Shown here piece by piece: positions 1-5,826 of a DNA stretch of 9,394 nt. The first letter of the stretch is position 1. Every line of letters begins with the position of its first letter. The stretch is from the NCBI GenBank assembly GCA_964530915.1, contig CAZHCK010000090.1, positions 1 to 9,394 on the forward strand. Direction: 5' to 3'. The notes beneath the pieces were generated by a model. That model made no database searches. It was not told the origin of the DNA and saw only the letters and a list, made by a program, of their open reading frames with translations. Made by a program: the position numbers and the translations under genes. The DNA is from Cloacibacterium sp964530915. GTDB taxonomy: Bacteria > Bacteroidota > Bacteroidia > Flavobacteriales > Weeksellaceae.

Positions 1-47
1 AAATATTTTTCATAATTTAGAAAATTACCTAAAGAATTATCAATAAT

Positions 48-554
48 TTATTCAAATAAATTCATAATTATTTGATTTACTTTATTTTTAACTCTAGGAG
101 CATGGTCTATTTTGGAATATGTTACGATTTTATTAGCAATAATTTCAGATTTTGGATTTTCAATAAGTTTAGGATTCAATTCTCTCATCCAAATTGATTG
201 ATTTAGTCTGTTATGATTTGAAGTGCAAAAAACTAATGCATCTAATGCTATTAAACTTAGTGGTCTTCCTTTATCAATCCATTTTTCAGCACGTTTCCAA
301 TTGAATTTAGAACTCGCGGCTAATTGTCCCCAACTTTGTGAAACATTTTTTATCTTCAATTCTTGATTTTCAATCCAATCAAGGATTCTGTCATCCTGCA
401 AATAATTTAGAACTGAAATGAATTCATTCAAATATTTTTCGTCAGTAGTTTCAATGATTTTGGTTAATAATTCAAGGGCCTCATCTTTGGATTTTGTTTT
501 ACAAATTTCATTTGCAAATTCAATAAACTTATCTACTTTTTCAAAATCATACAT
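48..554 (-). CDS. Hypothetical protein, all-helical, 168 aa
   Basis: I do not recognise this protein. It starts at an ATG on the minus strand (554) and ends with TAA (48). No signal peptide or membrane segment is visible, so it is probably cytosolic. The chain is rich in Lys, Glu, Asn and Ile and reads as successive amphipathic helices (about residues 4-20, 22-38, 40-52, 85-95, 98-110, 135-147, 152-166), as in small HEAT-like or immunity-type proteins. The most distinctive stretch is residues 72-110, with three Trp (75, 86, 92) and the string GRPLSLIALDAL (96-107). It lies 68 bp downstream of the S9 peptidase gene in the same orientation; no terminator is evident between them, so read-through is possible. 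It is more AT-rich than the peptidase and ppk genes. The open frame is convincing but the function is unknown. Confidence 0.7.
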   Translation of the reverse strand: MYDFEKVDKFIEFANEICKTKSKDEALELLTKIIETTDEKYLNEFISVLNYLQDDRILDWIENQELKIKNVSQSWGQLAASSKFNWKRAEKWIDKGRPLSLIALDALVFCTSNHNRLNQSIWMRELNPKLIENPKSEIIANKIVTYSKIDHAPRVKNKVNQIIMNLFE

Positions 555-622
555 TTTTAAAATTTCTATACTTACAAAGTTTTATTATACTCAATTTATA
601 TTCCTTCAATTTGCAGTTAAAA

Positions 623-2761
623 CTATTTCAAATACAAGTCAAAATAATCCGTAACCTTTTGCATTAAATGCACTCTGTCTTTACCAGAAACATTGTGAGG
701 ATGACCAGGATAAACGAAATAATCTAACTGAACGCCTTTGTCAACGGCAGATTTCAAGAATTTTACAGAATGTTGCAAAACCACTACATCATCTTGCGCA
801 CCATGAATCATGAGTAATTTTCCTTTCAAGTTTTGAACTTTGTCTAAAAGATTAGCTTTTGCGTAACCTTCAGGATTTTCTTTCTGCGTGTCCATGTAAC
901 GTTCTGTGTACATAATTTCGTACATATTCCAGTCGATTACAGGTCCACCTGCAACTCCCGCTTTGAAAACTTCAGGATATTTCAGCATAAAACTTGTGGT
1001 CATAAATCCACCGAAACTCCAACCGTGAATTCCCATTTTTTCAGCATTTACAAAAGGCAAAGATTTTAAATATTCTACACCTTGTAATTGGTCTTTCATT
1101 TCAGTTTCACCTAGATTTCTGAAAACAGCTTGTTCAAATTGCATTCCTCTGTTAGAAGAGCCTCTTCCGTCCATCGTGAAAACAATGTAACCACGTTGCG
1201 CCATATATTCGTACCAAAGATTCCCAGAAGCTGGGAAATTATTAGTAACCAATTGTAAATGAGGTCCGTTATATAAATATACGATTACAGGATATTTTTT
1301 AGTTTTATCAAAATCAGTTGGCAAAATCAGTTTTCCATAGAGTGGTGTTCCGTCGTCTGCTTTCAGTGTGATATTCTGAATTTCAGGTCTTTGGAAGTTT
1401 TTCAGTGGGTTTTCTGCGGTTAAAATATTTTTGGTTTGAAGTGATTGCGTATTGATAATATTGGCAATTCTTGGAGTAGAAGCATTGGTAAAAACATCAT
1501 ATAAATGTGTTCCGTCTTTGCTCAGAATTCCGTTGTGAATTCCAGCGTCTTTGTCTAATCTGGTAATTTTACTTGTTTGCCAATTTACTTTGTACAAATG
1601 TTTTTCAAGTGGCGTTTCTTTAGTGGAAGAGAAGTAAATTTCTTTTTTCTTTTCGTTAAAACCTAGAATTTCGTTTACTAACCAATCTCCTTTGGTAATT
1701 TGTTTTACCAAACCTTTGTCTGTGTTGTACCAAAATAAATGATTATAACCCGTTCTTTGACTTTGCCAAATAAAATCCTTGTGAGAACCTGGTAAAAATG
1801 TCAATGGATGCTGAGGTTCTACATATTTTTCATCTTTTTCTTCGAAGAGCGTTTTAATAAAATTTCCAGTTTCTGCATCATATTGATTTAGTTTCATATG
1901 GTTTTGAGTTCTATTAAGAACCGCTACGAAAATAGATTTAGAATCAGGGCTCCAAGTTACGCTGGTTAAATATTGCTCTTTGTCGCCTTCGATGTTTAAG
2001 AATTTTTTGGTTTGAGTTTTTACATCAAAAATACCAATGGAAACTTCGTGTGATTTGTTTCCAGCCATCGGGTATTTCATGTTATGGTTTTCTGCAGGAG
2101 TTACGCTCCAATCAATGATAGGGTAGTCAGTAACCATGCTTTGATCCATTCTGTAAAATGCAATTTTTTGAAAATTTGGCGCCGCAAAAATTCCTCCATC
2201 AATCCCAAATTCATTACGGTGAACAGATTGTCCGTTGATGATATTTTCGTTTTGGTCATCTGTAATTTTCAACGTTTTTCCATTGATGTTAACAAATAAA
2301 TTATTTTTAATGGTGTAAATAATCGTTTGATTGTCAGGGAGAAGTTGAGCGTTTTCTGCATCTTCAGGAATAGAAGCAAATTCTGTTTTTTGCCAAGAGT
2401 TTCCCGTTTTTTGAAGCCAAAAATATTTTCCTTTTTGGGAGAAATATGCTTTAGAATTATTCAAAAATTTCAGTGGAGAAAGAGCTTTCAGTTTTTGGTC
2501 TGCATTTAGATTTTGATTCACTTGATATAGAGAAACCAAAGTATCCGTCTTGTTGGTCGCAATATCTGTGATGAGATAAGCGTTTTTAACCATTTGAAGG
2601 TAAGATTTGCCATCATTGCTGAAAGAAAAATCTCTGATGTTTTTCACAGCAAGATTGGTTCTAAGTCCTAAAACGGCATCGTTCATGGTGAATTGCTGCG
2701 TTTGTGAAAAACCACAAACTGAAGCCAAAACCAATGTTCCTAATATTTTTTTAAAGTTCAT
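623..2761 (-). CDS. S9 family serine peptidase, prolyl tripeptidyl peptidase / DPP IV-like
   Basis: This is an exported proline-specific exopeptidase that would release short N-terminal peptides with Pro near the cleavage site, in the periplasm or at the cell surface. The 712-residue length is normal for the family. Residues 1-19 form a signal peptide (KK, hydrophobic core, likely cut before Gln20). A beta-propeller domain covers about 30-470 and the alpha/beta-hydrolase domain about 490-712. The catalytic triad is Ser582 (GWSFGG), Asp657 (HGAQDD) and His689 (GHPHN). Tyr497 (YLYNGPH) is the expected oxyanion-hole residue. Substrate amino-terminus contacts are probably Glu184 (HRNEFGI) and Glu615 (YEIMY). 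As I remember the Porphyromonas gingivalis prolyl tripeptidyl peptidase A (Ser603, Asp678, His710, Glu205, Glu636), every one of these is offset by exactly 21 residues, so that enzyme is a closer match than classical DPP IV with its paired Glu motif. The start is the ATG directly before the signal peptide. It lies between the PAP2 gene (57 bp upstream) and a hypothetical gene. The family is certain; tri- versus dipeptidyl specificity is inferred. Confidence 0.95.
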   Translation of the reverse strand: MNFKKILGTLVLASVCGFSQTQQFTMNDAVLGLRTNLAVKNIRDFSFSNDGKSYLQMVKNAYLITDIATNKTDTLVSLYQVNQNLNADQKLKALSPLKFLNNSKAYFSQKGKYFWLQKTGNSWQKTEFASIPEDAENAQLLPDNQTIIYTIKNNLFVNINGKTLKITDDQNENIINGQSVHRNEFGIDGGIFAAPNFQKIAFYRMDQSMVTDYPIIDWSVTPAENHNMKYPMAGNKSHEVSIGIFDVKTQTKKFLNIEGDKEQYLTSVTWSPDSKSIFVAVLNRTQNHMKLNQYDAETGNFIKTLFEEKDEKYVEPQHPLTFLPGSHKDFIWQSQRTGYNHLFWYNTDKGLVKQITKGDWLVNEILGFNEKKKEIYFSSTKETPLEKHLYKVNWQTSKITRLDKDAGIHNGILSKDGTHLYDVFTNASTPRIANIINTQSLQTKNILTAENPLKNFQRPEIQNITLKADDGTPLYGKLILPTDFDKTKKYPVIVYLYNGPHLQLVTNNFPASGNLWYEYMAQRGYIVFTMDGRGSSNRGMQFEQAVFRNLGETEMKDQLQGVEYLKSLPFVNAEKMGIHGWSFGGFMTTSFMLKYPEVFKAGVAGGPVIDWNMYEIMYTERYMDTQKENPEGYAKANLLDKVQNLKGKLLMIHGAQDDVVVLQHSVKFLKSAVDKGVQLDYFVYPGHPHNVSGKDRVHLMQKVTDYFDLYLK

Positions 2762-2818
2762 AGATGTTGAAAAATTTTAACGGTAAATGTATGTTAATTC
2801 ATTAATTTATAAAGAATT

Positions 2819-3502
2819 TTATAAATGTTCTTTGTATAAAATCGTGAGATTGTCTTTTTCTGATTTTTTATTCCATTGATATTGATGCGTCCAATATGCA
2901 ATTTTGGCGGATAAAATTCCTAATCCAGCCCCAAAAATCACGTCGCTCCAATAATGTTTGTCGTGAGCAATTCTCAAAACGCCCACTCCAGTTGCTACAG
3001 AATAAGCAACATAGGGAACCCAACGATAATTTTCGCCATATTCCATAGAAAGTATAGTAGCGCCAGCAAAAACATTCGCAGTGTGACCGCTAGGGAAACC
3101 AAATTCATTGCTTCCGTCTGGTCTTGGTTTTTTAATCGCTTTTTTCAAAAGATAGGTGCTCCCAAAAACAAGAATTTCAGATTTTGCCAAAATAGCAGTT
3201 CTGTTCCAGAAATCGGTTTTAGGTTTCATTCCTGCCCATTCAAAAGCGTAAAGTGAAACGTGAGGCGCAAATTGAAGGTAATCTTCGGGATAACCTCCAA
3301 AAGCCAAGAAATTTTTGTTTTCTGTAACGCTGAAATCTCTATTTTCTGTTGTTAAAACGATGCTTCCTGCTGTCATTAAGGTAGCAGGAATGATGAGTTG
3401 TTTTGAAGTGAATTTTGGTTGTTCTGAAAAAACTAAACTGTCTTTCTTTTGTGAAAAAAGAAAATTTGAAAAAACCAAAAATGCTAAAAGTATGTTTCTC
3501 AT
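2819..3502 (-). CDS. PAP2-family (type 2 phosphatidic acid) phosphatase
   Basis: This is a phosphatase of the PAP2 superfamily, acting on lipid phosphates, lipid pyrophosphates or other phosphate esters at the periplasmic side of the envelope. It has 227 residues. Residues 1-17 are a signal peptide or first membrane helix (hydrophobic run ending FLFSQKK). The three family motifs are present: K-x6-RP (Lys120, Arg127, Pro128), PSGH (137-140; His140 is the expected general acid) and the third motif with Arg177, nucleophile His183 and Asp187. The third motif normally starts with SR; here residue 176 is Leu. Hydrophobic segments flank the motifs (about 36-52, 103-118, 162-176, 187-203). The substrate cannot be read from the sequence; undecaprenyl pyrophosphate, phosphatidylglycerol phosphate and lipid A phosphate are all possible. 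It lies 78 bp downstream of ppk and 57 bp upstream of the S9 peptidase gene, in the same direction. Confidence 0.92.
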   Translation of the reverse strand: MRNILLAFLVFSNFLFSQKKDSLVFSEQPKFTSKQLIIPATLMTAGSIVLTTENRDFSVTENKNFLAFGGYPEDYLQFAPHVSLYAFEWAGMKPKTDFWNRTAILAKSEILVFGSTYLLKKAIKKPRPDGSNEFGFPSGHTANVFAGATILSMEYGENYRWVPYVAYSVATGVGVLRIAHDKHYWSDVIFGAGLGILSAKIAYWTHQYQWNKKSEKDNLTILYKEHL

Positions 3503-3519
3503 TTTTTAACGCAATGGCG

Positions 3520-3527
3520 CAAAATTA
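3520..3527 (-). promoter_or_regulatory. Candidate -7 element for the PAP2 gene
   Basis: Read on the minus strand, this is TAATTTTG, a full match to the Bacteroidota -7 consensus TAnnTTTG. It lies 17 bp upstream of the PAP2 start codon. No TTTG-type -33 element is found at the right distance, and an 8-base match with two free positions is easily met by chance in AT-rich DNA, so this is a weak call. Confidence 0.3.
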
Positions 3528-3558
3528 TTTTTAAAATTAAAATGTTTTGAAGGCGTAA

Positions 3559-3575
3559 GAAAATCAGAGATTTTC
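3559..3575 (-). other. Small perfect hairpin just after the ppk stop codon
   Basis: A perfect 7-bp inverted repeat (GAAAATC, 3-nt loop, GATTTTC) begins 5 bp after the ppk stop codon. It could act as a weak terminator or as 3'-end protection of the ppk transcript. The stem is almost all A-T and the following bases (TTACGCC) are not a U-tract, so efficient termination is unlikely, and transcription may continue into the PAP2 gene. Confidence 0.25.
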
Positions 3576-3580
3576 GAAAA

Positions 3581-5650
3581 TTAATTCTCAATAGCTTTCT
3601 TTTTCAAGAATTTATACGTTTCTATTTGACTGCGGAATGGTTTTTTGTTGTTTTTGACATATTTATTGCTCAATTCCTCATCTAGAAATCTGGATTTTAC
3701 GTTGCCTTTTAATTGAAGTTCTAGTAAATCTTTTAGTTCTTTTTTAAGATTTTTTTGATTCACTTTTACAGCAGCTTCTATTCTGTAATCTAGGTTTCGA
3801 GTCATCCAATCCGCGGAAGAAAGATAAACATCTTCACTGCCTTTATTGTAAAAATACATCACTCTAGAATGTTCTAAATACTCGTCTACAATACTTATGG
3901 CATGAATCTTTTTCTTGAAGTTTTTCTGTTCTACTGCACAGAAAATTCCACGAACAATCATTTTAATTTCCACGCCAGCTTCCGCTGCTTCATAAAGTTT
4001 TTTAATTAGACCTTTATCCGAAAGTGAATTGACTTTTATAATCATTTCGGCTTTTCTGCCTGCTTTTGCTTCTTCAATTTCTTTATCAATATGCCAAACA
4101 ATTTTTTCTCTCATGAAGTGTGGACAAACCAATAAATGATTGCAAGATTTCAATGCTAAAGCGGGGTCTATTTTTGGTTTTCTGAATACGTTAAAAACTT
4201 TATTAATATCTGCCATAATTGCTCTGTTAGAAGTCATGAGCAAATGGTCTACATAGATTTTAGCTGTTTTTTCGTTGAGGTTTCCAGTACTTACAAATCC
4301 ATATTGAATGGTCTTATTGTTCACTCTTTTTTTGATGACACAGAGTTTTGCATGCACTTTTTTATTCGGTAATCCCACTAGAACTTTTACACCTTCTTCT
4401 TCTAACCTTTCTTTCCATTCTAGGTTATTTTCTTCATCAAATCTGGCGCGTAATTCTAGCATTACGGTGACTTCTTTTCCGTTTCTCACGGCATTTATCA
4501 GTGCGTTTACAATTTTAGAATTGCTGGCTAATCTATAAGCCGTAATTTGAATAGACTTTACATCTGGATCCATTGCAGCTTCTCTCAGCAAGTCAATAAC
4601 TGGTGTAAAAGTGTGATAAGGAAAGGTAAGAAGCACATCTTTTTTTACGATAACATCTGTAATTCTGCCTTCATGGTCAAATTCTGGATGCGTAAAAGAA
4701 CTTCTCTCGATTGGTTTTTCATAATTTTTAAAAACATCAGGAAAATCCATAAAATGTCTGAAATTATGAATTTTTTGCCCTGGAATAATGCTGTCTCTTT
4801 TGGTAAGATTGAGTTTTTTGATGAGAAATTCTACTAGAGATTTATCCATGTCTTTGTCAAAGACAAAACGGGTAGGTTTTCCTTTTCTTCTAGATTTAAT
4901 TCCTTTTTCAATTTTTTCTACAAAGCTGGTTCTGATGTCATTATCGAGGTCAAATTCTGCATCTTTTGTCACCTTAAAAGAATTTGATTTGAAATCATCA
5001 TACCCGAAATAGGAGAAAATATGTGGTAAATTGAATGCGATGACGTCTTCTAGAAGCATTATGTCAGTTTCCTCAGGATTTTCGGGTGGCAAAATGACAA
5101 ATCTTCCGTTGGCTCTGGTCGGAACTTCTATAATGGCGAATTTAGTGCTGAATTTCCAATCTTTTCTGCGCATTGCAATGCCTAGATAAAGACTTTTTTC
5201 TCGCAAATAGGGCAGTTGAACATGGTCATGAAGCAGAATAGGAATGACGTTGCTTTCTACTTCTTCGTCAAAATATTTTTTTACAAATTCCTTTTGTTTT
5301 TCGGTGAGTTTTTTGGGAGTTTTAATGAAAACTTTTTGCTCTGCCATTTCTTCTTGGATTTTATCCCAAGTTTTTTCAAAATCTTCCTGTTGTTTGATGA
5401 CAATTTTATTGATTTTGTCCAAAATTCTTTGAGGCTTGTCAAAAAACGTCTCTACTGCAAGTTTATCTTTCAGTTCTAGAGCTCGTTTTAGTCCAGCAAC
5501 TCGCACTCGAAAAAACTCATCTAGATTATTAGAAAAAATTCCTAAAAATCTAATTCTCAGGTGTAATGGAACGGTTTCGTCCATCGCTTCTTGCAAAACT
5601 CTTGCATTAAAACCTAACCAGGTAATGTCTCTAGGATTGAATTGTGGCAT
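3581..5650 (-). CDS. ppk1: Polyphosphate kinase 1
   Basis: This enzyme polymerises the gamma-phosphate of ATP into inorganic polyphosphate, reversibly, through a phosphohistidine. At 689 residues it is full length. The N-terminal domain (about 5-110) carries the family signatures RDITWLGFNARVLQEA and SNNLDEF (40-46, ATP contact at the Asn residues). The head domain spans about 120-310, and the two phospholipase-D-like catalytic domains about 315-490 and 500-670. The phosphorylated His is His433 (KVHAKL), matching E. coli His435; the second essential His is His594 (LEHSRV), matching E. coli His592. Arg373 (AYRLA) and Arg403 (RARFDEE) correspond to the Mg/phosphate-binding arginines, and Tyr466 to the ATP-stacking Tyr. 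All expected active-site residues are present. The ATG at 5650 places the N-terminal motif at the usual distance. It is transcribed divergently from dnaK and is followed by the PAP2 gene. Neither an exopolyphosphatase (ppx) nor pho genes are visible nearby. Confidence 0.98.
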   Translation of the reverse strand: MPQFNPRDITWLGFNARVLQEAMDETVPLHLRIRFLGIFSNNLDEFFRVRVAGLKRALELKDKLAVETFFDKPQRILDKINKIVIKQQEDFEKTWDKIQEEMAEQKVFIKTPKKLTEKQKEFVKKYFDEEVESNVIPILLHDHVQLPYLREKSLYLGIAMRRKDWKFSTKFAIIEVPTRANGRFVILPPENPEETDIMLLEDVIAFNLPHIFSYFGYDDFKSNSFKVTKDAEFDLDNDIRTSFVEKIEKGIKSRRKGKPTRFVFDKDMDKSLVEFLIKKLNLTKRDSIIPGQKIHNFRHFMDFPDVFKNYEKPIERSSFTHPEFDHEGRITDVIVKKDVLLTFPYHTFTPVIDLLREAAMDPDVKSIQITAYRLASNSKIVNALINAVRNGKEVTVMLELRARFDEENNLEWKERLEEEGVKVLVGLPNKKVHAKLCVIKKRVNNKTIQYGFVSTGNLNEKTAKIYVDHLLMTSNRAIMADINKVFNVFRKPKIDPALALKSCNHLLVCPHFMREKIVWHIDKEIEEAKAGRKAEMIIKVNSLSDKGLIKKLYEAAEAGVEIKMIVRGIFCAVEQKNFKKKIHAISIVDEYLEHSRVMYFYNKGSEDVYLSSADWMTRNLDYRIEAAVKVNQKNLKKELKDLLELQLKGNVKSRFLDEELSNKYVKNNKKPFRSQIETYKFLKKKAIEN

Positions 5651-5669
5651 ATCTGTAAAAAGTTTTATC

Positions 5670-5677
5670 CAAATATA
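5670..5677 (-). promoter_or_regulatory. Candidate -7 element for ppk1
   Basis: On the minus strand the sequence is TATATTTG, a full match to TAnnTTTG, 19 bp upstream of the ppk ATG. This would give a very short 5' leader of roughly 10-14 nt. No TTTG lies about 20 bp further upstream, so the -33 element is poor or absent. The position in the divergent region supports the call moderately. Confidence 0.4.
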
Positions 5678-5722
5678 ATGATAAACATGGGAATAGAGAA
5701 GTGAAATGGAGATTTTAAAAGA

Positions 5723-5753
5723 TGACAGTTTTTAAGAAAATGTCAATTTGTCA
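5723..5753. promoter_or_regulatory. TGACA/TGTCA repeat cluster, possible operator upstream of dnaK
   Basis: Three copies of one 5-base word lie in 31 bp: TGACA at 5723-5727 (inverted), TGTCA at 5741-5745 and TGTCA at 5749-5753. The last two repeat with an 8-bp period and overlap the proposed -33 element of dnaK. The first and second form an inverted pair spaced by 13 bp. Such an arrangement fits a transcription-factor site controlling a heat-shock gene. No CIRCE element (the HrcA site, TTAGCACTC-type) is present. The regulator is unknown. Confidence 0.4.
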
Positions 5754-5778
5754 CAATTTTCTCAATGGTATAAAATTG
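5747..5778 (+). promoter_or_regulatory. Candidate Bacteroidota-type promoter of dnaK
   Basis: TTTG at 5747-5750 fits the -33 element. After a 20-bp spacer, TAAAATTG at 5771-5778 fits the -7 element TAnnTTTG with one mismatch. The spacing matches that known for the primary sigma factor of Bacteroidota (19-21 bp). Transcription would start near 5784-5788, giving a leader of about 40 nt that is very A/T-rich and lacks a Shine-Dalgarno sequence, as is usual in this phylum. Confidence 0.5.
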
Positions 5779-5826
5779 GAGAAATCCAAGTCAAATTAGT
5801 TAAGTAAAAAATAAAATATAAATATT

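Noticed and set aside
555..622. Terminator between the S9 peptidase and the hypothetical gene
   Set aside because: No inverted repeat with a following T-tract on the minus strand could be found in this gap.
2084..2299. Plus-strand open frame inside the S9 peptidase gene
   Set aside because: It is antisense to the beta-propeller domain, has no recognisable domain, and lies in a gene whose reading frame is certain.
2699..2761. Possible lipoprotein signal (Cys16) in the S9 peptidase
   Set aside because: The residues before Cys16 are Ala-Ser-Val, which does not fit a lipobox (Gly/Ala/Ser is expected at -1). An ordinary signal peptide ending before Gln20 fits better.
5216..5479. Plus-strand Phe-rich open frames inside ppk1
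   Set aside because: They are antisense to the lysine-rich N-terminal and head domains of Ppk1. The Phe-rich membrane-like look is only the complement of AAA/GAA codons.
5651..5826. CIRCE/HrcA operator or sigma-32 promoter for dnaK
   Set aside because: No TTAGCACTC-n9-GAGTGCTAA repeat is present, and no sigma-32-type CTTGAA/CCCCAT pair is found. The TGTCA boxes and a Bacteroidota-type promoter explain the region better.
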